From contig OZ026833.1 of assembly GCA_964023205.1 (NCBI GenBank), forward strand, positions 35,256,366 to 35,320,365: 64,000 nt of DNA, read 5' to 3'. The translations under genes were made by a program, and so were the position numbers. This DNA comes from Lutraria lutraria. Its lineage: Eukaryota > Mollusca > Bivalvia > Venerida > Mactridae. The notes beneath the pieces were generated by a model, which saw only the letters and a list, made by a program, of their open reading frames with translations, ran no database searches and was not told the DNA's origin. Below, one piece after another: positions 23,975-35,624 of the stretch; within the stretch, counting starts at the first letter, position 1; each line of letters starts with the position of its first letter.

Positions 23975-24190
23975 CGACGCATTTATGGCGACTTTTCCAG
24001 CTTTTCATGTTGGAGGAAGACCCCTGATGCCCTTTCGAACATATTTACCGACCTTTCGCGAGCCACCTGAATGGCTTCCTCGCATGAAATAGTTCAACGC
24101 CCCGAGTGAGGTCGAACCTACAGCGGTTAGGGGCAAGTCATGGTTTTTTGAAGTCAGCAACCTTAACCACTTGGACACGAAGGCCCCTAA
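23975..24190 (-). mobile_element. tRNA-derived SINE
   Basis: On the minus strand the head reads GTGTCCAAGTGGTTAAGG (A-box-like) and GGTTCGACCTC (B-box-like) with a long variable arm, as in a Ser/Leu-type tRNA. The body follows with GAGGAAGCCATTCAGGTGGC and ends near AGCTGGAAAAGTCGCCATAA. This head-plus-body layout is a familiar bivalve SINE. The body is related to 35425-35610. Confidence 0.7.
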
Positions 24191-24599
24191 ATGATCTACG
24201 GAAGAAAATTAGTTGACCTTCACACGCGTATTTTGTTTGCATCAGAAATATAAAAACAATATTGCCATTTTCCGAGAATTGCTGCTTTCATATTCGCCAT
24301 TGAAAAAGCACTTACAACGTGCATGAGTTCTCAAAATTATCTGGGTAAATGCCACAATAATGGAATGTCAGGCCTCACAGAATCGGGCGAGACGCGATAT
24401 TCCGATGAGAGACGAAGCTAGACACACTATTCCATATGACACGGGATTCCGTATGTTTCAATGTACACCTTAAGGTTAAGCCTATCAAATTTCTTGAATT
24501 AGAGATATTGGAATTAATAGGTTTACTGCAGTATTATAAAAACGGACATTAGCAAGCCTCAAATTTAAGATTTTTTCTGCCGTGGAAAAATATGTGGCA

Positions 24600-24800
24600 A
24601 GTATGCTTGTACCTAATGAAAAATATTGTGAGACAAATGTGCTTTCTCGTCCCATAAACAAATTTGATCGGAGCACATTTTGTCAAACAATTGTGTTTTT
24701 TGGTTAGCCATTAGAGTTCCCATTTATCTCATGTGAGACAAATGTGCATCATTTGTCTTACGTAAGACATATGTGCTCCGAGACAAATGGACTCCTACAA
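24600..24800. repeat. Cluster of GAGACAAATGTGC motifs
   Basis: TGAGACAAATGTGC occurs at about 24630 and 24733, with inverted or diverged forms nearby (GGAGCACATTTTGTC, GACATATGTGCTCC). It looks like short inverted repeats of a decayed element; boundaries cannot be set. Confidence 0.3.
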
Positions 24801-25718
24801 TACTTTCTTTATTGTGTTATGTAAGTTTTGTAATTAATGTTATTATATCAATTTGTATAACTATTAGTATTACATGTTTTTAAAACCATAACTTATTCAA
24901 TGATGAATTAGCGTTGTAAAAGGTTTACATGTGTTTCTGAATAACAGTTTGTCTGACTTTATCTGCAAACATGACGTAAATGCCTCTTAAAATAACTACA
25001 GGTTTGCAAATATTTCAGTGAGTCAAAAAGCGGTAGAATTACTTTTACGGAAACATGATATGCAAAACAGCCACTTAGGCGCGGTATTTTATTGGACAGT
25101 GGATGCGCGGTTTTTATTCTACGCATTTGAATATCTCACGTATTTACCGACACGCACTTATTTAGATTCATAAGATATATTAGATACATCTTTCCATGTA
25201 GTTACAATAAAATTATTTGAGATATATTTAGATCCGACACACTTAATTGAGGAAATATTCCAGATACATCTATATAATCACACCGTTTAGTTGCGTACTA
25301 TGTTTATTTAATTTCTTATTATGTTACATTAAAATACATTAAATTATTTGCTACCAGGTTGGTCCATTATTTTTCTAGACACCAACTGACTAATGAAGTG
25401 TGAGTTGTTTGGCCAATGTTGTGAAGTCACATGTACAAACAATTTAATTTAAATACTCTTCTAAAAAAATATGATTATTTAATAGGTATATTTCTTGTAA
25501 TTTACAATACAATGTTTATTTTCTCAAGTCACTACATATACATGATAATATGAGCATACATCATCGTATTATACAAAAAAGGATAGAGTGAGGCTTGACA
25601 AAATATTGGGAGAAACGTACACCTTATAGAATTTATGATAAAGAGCAAGTAGTTGTTTCATGTTTGTCAATTTGAAGTAAGTCAATAAGTTTGTATACTG
25701 TTGTTAAGAAAAGGTTGG

Positions 25719-26840
25719 AATTGAGGGGGTGCATGCAAAACCATACCTAACTACATATAGCAAAAATGTTGGAAAAACGCATTTTTGTAAAATTTTGGAA
25801 AAGTGTGTAATATTAAAAGATCATTTCTACAGGAGATTGGTATCTATTTAAGCAGTGCTAAATTACAAAGTTTCCCGTATTTTGCAGTATTTATACTATT
25901 TTTTACGGTAAAAAATCAGTCTTTCGTCACAAAATGTTATGCAAGAAAGGTCCTAAGTCAATAAAATCATGTCGGGGTTTGCATTTAAGGCATGTTTAAG
26001 ACCTGCAAAGCTTGATATGTCCTATAAACTTTATCTTGTATCTACAATATATTCAGTAAGGATTGAAAACGTTCTTTAAATACCGAATATCAAAGCTTTT
26101 TGACATCTTAATACATAATACAAACTATGTTTTCACTTGAATACCTTATGCAACCGCATTAAAGTAGCTTCTTGATTGTCTGATTACTATTAAAAGCTAC
26201 TGCTTGAAATACTGAATAAACTATTAAGACATACCATTTAAAAGACCTGGATAATGAATACTGAATTGGGAAGGTGCTGCACCATCCTTAATATTTAAAC
26301 ATCAGGCGTCATGTATTTTTGTGATCTTGCTTTCAAGCTGTTTCTATCTATTTTAATGGAAAGATGATATGTAATATAGATTTTTTAAAAATGTCGATGC
26401 TAAAGGTCATAGAAAATCTGTTTATGCAAGAAAGATCTCCATCATACAAAAAAAAAAACTCGAATATTTTGCCATTTTAAATCCTTTTGTGCTGTTGTTT
26501 GCGCATTAGTTAAAAATAAAAAAAAGTATTATAGCTGTAAATCTTACCAATTTAGTGCTAAACATTGCGAAAAAAGATAACTTGGTAAGTCATGCATGCA
26601 ACCGGTTTTCACAACATCAGATGTATTAAGTTTGTGCAAGAAATGACATAAGTCCAATATGATGAGTTAGGTTCAATCTGGTATTGACAAAATGCCATTT
26701 TTGCACTCTAAAGCAGGAGAATACATGACCAGAGGGGAGTTAATCAGGTGGGAAATGGTCTGTTTTATGTAAAAAAATGTTCTAACTCATTTTTGACCAA
26801 AAGTGTAGTTAGGCATGATTTTGCATGGACCCCTTCAATT
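25719..26840. mobile_element. TIR element, about 1.1 kb, non-autonomous
   Basis: Inverted ends AATTGA(G/A)GGGGT(G/C)CATGC followed by AAAA.CAT.CCTAACTACA at 25719-25755 and 26804-26840. The interior is AT-rich without coding sequence. AATT at both ends may be the target duplication or part of the ends. Confidence 0.6.
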
Positions 26841-27249
26841 TCAAATGGAAAGTACAAATGTACCACTAGATTTCTACAAGTATGTAACAAATACTGGAAA
26901 TGATAACTGCTTTTTTTGAAAAACATGTAAGGTACATATTATATAGTAATATTCTACTATTGAATGGGTTGAAAAATAACAAAAAAGGTAATTTGCTAAG
27001 AACATGATAGAATGCGTTTACAATACATTTTGTACAATAAATTGTCAGCGTGGAAAAAACTCAAAGAACAACAACATAATACGTAGAACAGTTTAACACA
27101 TCAATATATGTACACAATTACACATCAGCACTTTAGATATATTAAGCTATATTTAGCAGAAATTTATTTCTGAATAACATATGAGAATGTAATTCTTGTG
27201 TATATGTGCTGATAGTTGCATTTACACTAACCTGTGTATACTAATTGTT

Positions 27250-27947
27250 AATTTTTTTAATTTTTTCCTTCACAAAGAGGCAAAATTTAATATACCTAGA
27301 TATGTTATTTGTATTCATTATTGAATCAAATTTGATGGTATTTTGTATTGAATATATTTCTTTATTTAATAACCATTTTCTGCTGTTTGAAAAATAGATG
27401 CATTCTAGTAAAATGTGATATTCATCACCTAAGCCATTGCTACATAGGTTACATTACTTTAGATCGATATCCATGAGCTGATCTTAATCGGAAATTGATT
27501 ATTTCTAGTTCTGAATTGAATGATATATCTAAGAAATTTTGAAGGAGTATGGACTAAATATTTTTCAAAACCAAAGCTATGTTTGAATAATTTATAGTTT
27601 TTACATTTACTCATATTCTCTAAGTTAGAGTACCAATCATTTAAGAATAAGTCCGATAGTTTTTGTTTGACGAATGAATGTAGCCATTTGTGAGAATGTA
27701 TGTTATAAGAGTTCCATACGTAGTTTATACCACACTTAAGAAGAATGTTTTTAATACAAGTTATCCATTTGAAATATTTGCTGTTTGGATTTGATTCTTT
27801 CAATGCACTTAAATATATATTATACACTTGGCTTGCAAGTTTAATTTGGTCGGGTAAAACGTGTTTGGGCCAGTAGGAAATCATTTTTTGTTTCGATATC
27901 TATGGATATTGATTTGGTGACAGTTTCGCCAAAAACTATACAGTTTG
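27250..27947 (-). pseudogene. LINE ORF2 C-terminal region
   Basis: Begins STPNCIVFGET immediately after the inserted element, then has one or more frameshifts near 27885 and continues KYFKWITCIKNILLKCG and FRTRNNQFPI. It closes with a CNLC...GDEYHILLEC zinc-knuckle-like block around 27440. This layout is typical of the C-terminus of APE-type LINE ORF2 proteins. Confidence 0.7.
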
Positions 27948-27954
27948 GTGTTGA

Positions 27955-28477
27955 CAAGGACTTATATACATACATGGATTCGCAACTTCCGTATTAACAG
28001 TTTAAAGTAATCAAATCCCGCGACAATAAGACGTGAATCAACGGGAATACAAGCTATTGTTTACAAAAGCGAAAATACGAAAAAATCCGTGATATCCGAA
28101 TGATAATAACAGCGAAAATATCCGTGGTATTCCGAATGTTTAATCTCGGAGACGAAAGGATTATAATAGATGTCCGCCATCTTGGAATTTAAAATGTTCG
28201 ACTGATGCCTTTTTCAATGCTTATACTTAAGACTTTGTGGATTATAAATGTATCTCAATATCTTTAAGGAATTTGTTGCATCCTTTATCAATTTCCCGTG
28301 CCCAATTGCCAGAGTTTTATTAGTATAATCAAATTCGTAAACACCCAAAATTTGTGTCTTTACATACACAGCTGTCGGACATTGCCGAGTATATAGCAAT
28401 GCATTGTGGGATCGCCGAACGATATCGTTTGATCTATTTTTAGCAGTTGCGAATCCATGTATGTATATAAGTCCTTG
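27955..28477. mobile_element. 523 bp TIR element nested in the LINE
   Basis: Perfect 33 bp inverted ends beginning CAAGGACTTATATACATACA at 27955-27987 and 28445-28477. They are flanked by a 7 bp direct repeat GTGTTGA (27948-27954 and 28478-28484). Removing the element and one repeat restores the LINE sequence KSSTPNC. Superfamily is uncertain: hAT and P elements usually give 8 bp duplications. Non-autonomous. A 61-codon ORF inside is not recognisable. Confidence 0.85.
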
Positions 28478-29426
28478 GTGTTGAGGACTTAACGCCTAAG
28501 ACGGATTTTAAATATTTTAGTTGCACACGTTCAATTATATTGTTATTACCGTATCCCCATATTTCATAACCATGTGTCAAAATGGGTGTTACAATTTTTT
28601 CAAATAGTTCTATTTGCATGTCTATTGGTAAAGATAAATGTTTCGATATTTTAAGCAGACAATACATTGCATTTGTAGCTTGCTTTGCTATGTGTATTTT
28701 TGTTTCAACGAACGAGCCATTTTTATTGAAGAATATACCAAGATATTTATAGTCATCGACAATTTCTAAAGGCTGATTTTCGAAGTAGAAAGTATTATTT
28801 CGTCTTGTTCTACCAAATGTCAATATTTTGGTTTTAGATGTATTCATTGAAAGTTTCCATGCCTCACAGTAGTTTTCATACACTTTTAAAGAATTCTGCA
28901 AATCTTTTGCCGATTCGGATAGGAGAACTGTGTCGTCAGCGTATAAAAGAACAAATAGTTCAACAAAATGCAAAATATCTTCATTACAAGTATAGTGTAT
29001 ACCGTTGACTATGTTGCTATTCGCAAAATATTCATGGAAATCGTTTAGGTACATATTAAATAATAGAGGAGATAAATTTTCTCCTTGTCTAACACCAATA
29101 TTACATTTGAAATAATTTGATCGGTCGTTATTTGAGAAAATACAAGATTTCGCGTTGTCATACATTCTTTTAATTACAGTGAGGAATTTTCCATTTATGT
29201 TATAGTTGTTTAGTTTAGACCAAAGTTTGCTTCTTGAGACAGTGTCGAAAGCTGCTTTAAGATCTATGAATGCACAGAATAGAGTTTTTTTCTTTGATTT
29301 TATTATGTCTAAAAGCGTGTTTAGAACAAACATGTTGTCTATAGTTGAAAAGCCTTTCCTGAAACCTGATTGATAATCACTTATTATATCATTTTCATTT
29401 ACATATCGTTCTAATCTTTTATTCAA
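28440..29426 (-). pseudogene. LINE reverse transcriptase domain
   Basis: 328-codon open stretch with RT blocks in order: SGFRKGFSTIDNMFVL, CAFIDLKAAFDTVSRSKLW, IGVRQGENLSPLLFNMYLND, LLYADDTVLLSES (catalytic YADD at 28932-28943), MNTSKTKILTF and DDYKYLGIFF. The last about 10 codons are not LINE sequence: they come from the terminal repeat of the inserted element. The polymerase core itself looks intact, but the copy lacks a complete endonuclease. Confidence 0.85.
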
Positions 29427-30471
29427 AATAGCCGTAAAAAGTTTTCCTAAACAGCTTAGAAGAGTTATTGGCCTATAATTTGAGGGGTCACTAGAATTGC
29501 CCTTATTTTTATATATATAGGATGGATTATTCCGATAGTCCAGTCGTTTGGAATTATACCAGTTTCGAATATAATATTGAATAATTTGATGATAACGTGT
29601 CTTGTTTAAATTTTATCAAATGATGTTTTGATATGCTCATTTAAAATTTCGTCTATTCCACATGATTTTTTTTTAAAGATTTGACAGCATTTCCTACTTC
29701 ATCATCACTTATAGGTACATTTTTTGTTCATTTTGTTGAAGTTCATTTATACTGACGTCATCAGTTGTACTGTTATCGTCAATGGAATTTATGCTCTTAA
29801 AATATTGAAAAAGGTCCTTTAGACTAGCGTTTGTTTTATTTTTTTTCGATTTTTTTCCGTTTAATATTTACCAGAACTGTCTTGGCGATTTAGACTTTGC
29901 TTGTTTTAGTCTATTTATATTTTCCTGTTTGTATTTTACATAATTGTCATTAAGAGTTTTGTGTACGCTTTACTTTTACTTTGTAATCGTTGTCGTTTTT
30001 TTTCCGTTTTCCTTAATTTATATTGATTTTTCGAATGATGGAAAATTTTACGAGCTTGTTTACATTGCATGTTATACTATGGTTTATTTGAGTTTGAACT
30101 CGAGTTATAATTGACTTTACGTGATGTTTTATCAAATGTTTTTTCTGCACATGATTTAAACAACTCCGATAATTTTGATGTTACATTATTTACATGCTTC
30201 GTAGTTATGTCGTCTGTACGTTCCATGGTACATAACTCTCTATATATATCGTCGATAATGGTATTGTCGATGTTACCGTTAAATTGGTTCGTATTAGAGG
30301 AGTCCCCCATAATTTAACATTTTCTGTACGATCGTTGTTTGATTTATCATGTTCAAAAGAATTAAAATCTAAATTTAACAATATTGGATTATGAACGTCT
30401 GATAACATTGGACAGAAATCTAACACATTCAATGAATTTACGACTTTAAACATATTTGACGTACAAAGAAA

Positions 30472-30918
30472 CTAGTCAACAGCGCTAACATTTTTACAAG
30501 TACATAAACCATTCAAATCTTCCTTTGTTCTACCATTTAATATATACACATAATTATATTGCACAAAGTCTGTAACTTTTTTTCCGTAATTGTTCTTTGA
30601 GAGATCAGTATTATTTCTACATTGTTGAACATTTGTGTTTTCAAAATTTAGTAATTCGTTACTAGATTCATAATAAATATCTTCTAAATCGTTTACAGCA
30701 AATAAATCAATGTCTGGAAATAAAACATCAATCAAATTACCAGTTCTTGCGTTCCAGTCACCGAACATACATACATATTTGTATTTATCTCTTAAGCTAT
30801 CAAGTACTTGTTGAATTTCTGTTAATGGATCTTCAGTTGCAAAGTCAGAATTTTCTGGTGGTATGTAAACTATTCCGAATAGTATATCGCTGGTTTTATC
30901 TTCGATAAAACAAACCAT
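30472..30918 (-). pseudogene. LINE endonuclease fragment
   Basis: Open stretch with IVYIPPENSDF and the APE-endonuclease block VCMFGDWNARTG (equivalent to GDFN.R). Upstream in-frame sequence (about 31030-30930) continues the domain with RHKSGGLCLAVKSSL. The catalytic N-terminal part is missing, so it is inactive. Confidence 0.7.
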
Positions 30919-31416
30919 AACACTAATCTACTGTATGTATGTAGTAAATGTACACATTTGGATAAAGAGCTTTTCACAGCTAAACATAATCCGCCAGATT
31001 TATGTCTCATGGTTTGTTTTCTATGTTTGAAGTGTTAATCACAATTGTTTAACACAACGGTATCCAGACTGTTTATTAATAGAAACATGATGGCGCACAC
31101 TTTTGACTAAGGCTGTTAATTTATCAGCTAAGCATAAAAACAAGTTTGTTTTGTTGTTTTATGCTTTGTGGAGCGTTATTGTTGGTAAATATAATCTTTA
31201 AGCATAAAGAACCTTCTTACATTTTCTTGATGTAAATATATTGCAAATATTGTAAGAATTGATATAATAAAACATGTTGTTGTTGTGGTTATCTTAACAT
31301 TGATTTTGAAATATGGATGATGCTTATGAAATTAATTTAAGATGTACATAACAAATCAAGAATGGACAAATGATTTCAGGCAACACAAACTTTGAACCTG
31401 ACAGGCAGTTTGGTAT

Positions 31417-31890
31417 TTGGAAATCAAAATGGAGGTAATTGAAATTCACTTCATTTCTACTTTGAGATCTATATCAATGTGCATCTTTATTTTACACTTG
31501 ACAAATGGACAGTTACTTTTCATTTATCATACATCAATTTATGTCTGTTTCGTCTTAAATAAAAAAAGAAATGATTATGTATTATTTACTGTTCCAGAAG
31601 TTGTAATGCTCAGACTGTACAAGATGTTGCTCATGGTTGTTCTTTCATCAAATGCAGTTCAAAATGTGTCTCGACTTGTAAAAGACATTGCAAAGGCTAA
31701 GACGTTAATATACCCAAAACATTATCCGTACACAGTCGGTGCTATTGATTCTCATGAATATGCTGTGATAATAGAAAATAAACAGTGTGCAGTAACGCTC
31801 TGTTATCGATTATGTGTAATGACAACAACTGAAGTGTCCGAGGTAGTTCGATTTCTCGCCTTAGAGAACAGTGTTATAGATAAATTTTGA
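31417..31890 (+). CDS. Unrecognised ORF or exon
   Basis: Open for 157 codons. The last about 100 codons look more protein-like (VSRLVKDIAKAKTLIYPKHY, then YTVGAIDSHEYAVIIENKQ). They follow an acceptor-like TTTACTGTTCCAG near 31598, so an exon of about 31599-31890 is possible. I do not recognise a family. It could equally be a fortuitous ORF or a piece of a mobile element. Confidence 0.2.
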   Translation: MEIKMEVIEIHFISTLRSISMCIFILHLTNGQLLFIYHTSIYVCFVLNKKRNDYVLFTVPEVVMLRLYKMLLMVVLSSNAVQNVSRLVKDIAKAKTLIYPKHYPYTVGAIDSHEYAVIIENKQCAVTLCYRLCVMTTTEVSEVVRFLALENSVIDKF

Positions 31891-31899
31891 AATCCATTG

Positions 31900-33060
31900 A
31901 TTAGACCGCAGTAGACTCCAACTGACCACTTACAGCACAGAAAAAGTGTTTGCAAAAACACGTACACCACGGTTAGCCGTTGTAGAAACATACAGTATAT
32001 ATATATATAATAGATTACTGTGGTCTAAGTCAGATAGTCAGTTAGTGAATCTTGACACGGACTGCCTCTGACGTTGGACATCATTTTTTTATTTTTAACT
32101 TTTTTTTCATTTTTGATAAAAGTTAACTTTATATACATCAATGAGAAAATAATGTTTCATAGGTTTCTTATATTTAAATTATTCCGTTAAATTAACAAAA
32201 ATATAACCTCACTCAGGTTATTTGGATTTGTATAATATATTATTTCAATTGTGGAGTAAAAATATAATAAGTAGAAACCGGTTCAGGTGTTTAGTATTTT
32301 TATACAGTATTTGAAATTACATTTATATTCGCGATTTCGTGCAATAAAATGTAAACAAGAAATAAAAAAGAGGAATGCATTTTTTCTTTTAAAAAATAAT
32401 AAAAAGTTGCTATTCAGCGTATATATACATGTAACAAATACAAACATATTTCAATAAATAAATTATAAAAAAATAAATGTATATATCAATGTTAGGAGGA
32501 AGTGCCATTGACTGAGTTCGAACCACTCGGATCAACTTCATTTTGTAAAACTGCTAGGTATGTACAATGTACATGCCACCTTATCCAATACACCATGACT
32601 CTGGTTCACGTGAATGGCACTTTACTACGGATTTAATATCAATTGTGTATCTGAGTTCATATAAACAAACATACAACTTATCAATCTTAAAACAAATAAG
32701 GTATTGAGGCATGTATTTATTGTCATTATCAGAATTTATTCAGTATTAAGTACATAAATGTGCAACTATGCTTTAGTTTTTGTGGATTTTGGCATTGCAT
32801 AAAATGAGTGAAACAAACATCCGAGTTTAAAAAGAAAGGAATTTATTTGTAAAACATTCGATTGTTGAGTGCTGAAGTAATGGCAATACATTAAACAAGA
32901 TGTTGTTCCGAGCCAATATCGTTAGCATTGAGTAATAAACAGGTCTGGTCCAGGTCCCGTCGTAACGATCAGTTTCTAATGGGAGACGATGATTAGGGGG
33001 GGGGGACTTTACATGGACAGATTAAGTAAACATAATTTATTATGTCAAAATCTTTCAGTC
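31900..33060. other. Intergenic with a tRNA-like element
   Basis: AT-rich. About 32510-32625, on the minus strand, carries GGTGTATTGGATAAGGTGGC (A-box-like) and GGTTCGAACTCAG (B-box-like) between GTGCCATT and AATGGCAC inverted ends. This looks like a tRNA-headed SINE or a tRNA relic. A G-run lies at about 32995-33005. Confidence 0.35.
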
Positions 33061-33480
33061 GGTGATACAAGCACCACAATTAGCACAAATATACTTAAAT
33101 GTGTCCTTTTCTAAAAAAGGAAGTTAGCCATTTTGATTTTTCAAAAAGGCGGCCATTTTCAAGATGGCGGCCAATTTTCAAGTAGGAATTTATTTATTTT
33201 TACTAAAATATCAATGGAAATATTTTATTCATTATGCTTTCACTCATTGAAGAAGGGTCGAGAGGCTGTTCATCACAAGTAAATGAACCATTTTGATTTC
33301 GATGTCAGTAGGGTACAGTGACGTGCCAAGCGAAAACTTTGTCTGCCATTAATTAGAGAACAAATTTGACTATGGTCCCAAGACTAAGAAGCCTTCAAGG
33401 GAGTTTGATCAATATAAAATGACCCCAACTGATTTCGAGGTCAGAAGGTCAATGATCAAGTTCCTGACCGATCAATAATC
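33060..33480. repeat. Interspersed repeat fragments
   Basis: GGCGGCCATTTTCAAGATGGCGGCC (split in two halves around 33150-33175) and the TGATACAAGCACCA block relate this to 8.9-9.2 kb and about 5.0 kb. The following CCTTCAAGGGAGTTTGATC / GAGGTCAGAAGGTCAATGA sequence looks like part of the 'gaccttgacc' class of molluscan repeats. Confidence 0.4.
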
Positions 33481-33849
33481 GGAAATTACTATCCAGGACA
33501 TAATGGTTTGAAATAAAAGTGCTTGTCAATATAAGTTTCATGTAATGGCACCCTGACTGATTGTTATGCTGAAGCCTAATCCAATTATATTGCTTTCAAA
33601 AAATGAATGTCACAACCAAGACACATTGATTGCATCATTGTCATGAACCATTTTCAGCTAAACGTGAATTGTCTATGTTATATAATCAAATGCTACCCTA
33701 GTAGTCAAATACATGCTTGCTTTTATTAAGTATCATTGTAATCGATAGGTAGCCACATCTGAATCAACAGGATAAACCTGTGCGGGCGAGGGTAATGAGG
33801 GATTTGTTGCCTGGATGGTGAACATATGGTTGGGAAATTAAATGGCTTT

Positions 33850-34345
33850 GGATGAGTTGTTATCGACATAAAACATATTGCACTCTATGCATCAACTGAG
33901 TATAATTAGGCTCTGAATCATGTTTTTGGGGATGGTTACCAACATCTTCACTACTTGTGCTTTGTCGTTCATGAGTTAGCTGTACAATAGACATCTGCGC
34001 TAATCCCATACATGTGCAATGCGCTTTCGGTCTGGCGAAAACACCCACTAAGGCATAACCTTAACAATATGTTGCCACAGGAAAGCAGAAAATACTTTGA
34101 CCGAATGTGGCCTAGCATTTTCTTGTTGATACGACTTGGCGTCAATGTTATCTTGAAGAATTGGTACAGCACACGATTCAAAGACATCGCCAATGGATCT
34201 CTAGGTCGTAAGACTGCCTTACACTACTAGCCAAAGTACCTTGTGTTGCCATGATATGCCCGACTTTACCATTACATCACATAAACATTATGTGTAACGT
34301 TTACCTCGATGACACCATACTTTAAGCCTTCCACCCACCAATTTA
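33850..34345 (-). pseudogene. Tc1/mariner-like transposase remnant
   Basis: On the minus strand, QQENARPHSVKVFSAFLWQH (about 34130-34070) followed by IAHVWD and, after a stop, VTIPKNMIQSLI matches the QQDNARPHTAR...PIEHLWD...IPQ..I..LI catalytic DDE region of Tc1-type transposases. An upstream GISWQH block lies near 34250. The PDLNPIE motif has degenerated to SPDRKRI, and stops are frequent. Inactive; no terminal repeats found. Confidence 0.6.
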
Positions 34346-34723
34346 TGCAAACATCTGAGTACATCTGGTTACTTCATGTATTCTGACTACGAGTATGATA
34401 TTGGAGGGAGAACAATGTATACTGCGTGGTAATAACGTGATATGACATGATCCCGTTAACATACTGATGGTTTTATGTTGTTGAGCATCATTTAATTGTC
34501 CCCAAACGTAAATAGCGTTATTTCTTGACAATTTAACGAATAAATAGAATTTCATGGTTATAAATAGAATAAGCAAACAATATAATCTCTTCTAGTTTTT
34601 AGACAAAACCATGGACAATACTTAAAGAACTTATATTTTTTCTTGCTGAGAAGCATATTGTACTGTGTCTTACCAAAACGACTTGAGTAACTGGAAATAT
34701 TAATGTTATTATGTGGAATCATT

Positions 34724-34905
34724 AATTTTCGTTGGGGATTTAATTTCGTGGATTTCGTTGGTCGGCTCATCCACAAAATCAAATCCTCACGAATTAAAAT
34801 ACAGAGATAAGGCTTTTTCCAAAAATCAAAATCGACGAATTTATGTCACCACGAAATAGCCATTTTAGTAAAACCAGGAAAATTGAGCCCAACGAAAATA
34901 AATGA
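34724..34905. mobile_element. Short interspersed element with ATTTTCGTTGGG ends
   Basis: About 180 bp from AATTTTCGTTGGGGATTTAA to CCCAACGAAAATAAATGA, with an internal CGTGGATTTCGTTGGTCGGC and its partial complements. I recognise this as a very common short repeat in bivalve genomes; the inverted ends suggest a MITE. Confidence 0.55.
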
Positions 34906-35424
34906 GAATACAGTATATAATCAACCCGACAGTCTTGAAGGGCTTAATATGTCATACATGTATAACTATGAGGCAGCTATTACTTACATCCAAGGACATG
35001 GCTATATCACTATCAAGGTAAAAGTAAATGATTACGTTCTTCATGCGATAGCTGTCAATGTTTTCTTTGATCTGCTTTATCGCGGACTAAAACAACTTTG
35101 GGTTGAATTTGAATTTGGGCAAGGTCAACATCTCAGATAAATTGTAATTCGTAACATTGCTCAGAACGCCAAGCAACGTCAAGTGGGTTACAATTCATTT
35201 TTTATTGTGATTTTGTCTAAGCAGACATGGGAAGTGTGTCCAAAATTGACTCCAGTATTAGTAAAGCTAAATTAGCAACCGGTGAATATCTATTTAGATG
35301 ATTATAACCAGGGAATTATAGATTAATTTGGTTATAATTTGTATTATCAATATATAGATGGGTATAGTTCCACAGCAAATATCGACCATGCAAGGCTTGA
35401 TTAGTTTCCTAGAAAACTGAGATC

Positions 35425-35610
35425 ATTCAAGGGGTCACACTGGTCAGGCGGTTATGGTATCTGACCAATAATCATTAGCCTCTCACTGCTGTTTTATTCC
35501 CAGCAGAGACACTTGAAAAACATCACAAGTGAGGAAGCTGTCCAGCTTAATTATGGAAGGTCAACAGATCTACCCAGTTCTGTCTAGGGTAGCAGAAAAT
35601 TGGCCCTAGC
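35425..35610 (+). mobile_element. SINE-like repeat
   Basis: The body CACAAGTGAGGAAGCTGTCC AGCTT...TATGGAAGGTCAACAG matches the body of the SINE at 23975-24190. The head GGTCAGGCGGTTATGGTATC...TTATTCCC is a decayed tRNA-like region. Confidence 0.5.
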
Positions 35611-35624
35611 TGTTGGTATATAAT

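Larger units (their letters stand above)
27245..31035 (-). mobile_element. LINE (APE-type non-LTR retrotransposon), 5'-truncated and interrupted
   Basis: Minus-strand order is endonuclease (about 31030-29700), reverse transcriptase (29426-28485) and C-terminal domain (27947-27250). Its 5' end is truncated at about 31035, where RHKSGGLCLAVKSSL is the first recognisable block. The 3' end is T/A-rich near 27250. Reading frames break several times in the endonuclease-RT linker. A 523 bp TIR element sits in the region just after RT (27955-28477). Clade (CR1/L2-like versus another APE group) is uncertain. Confidence 0.8.
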
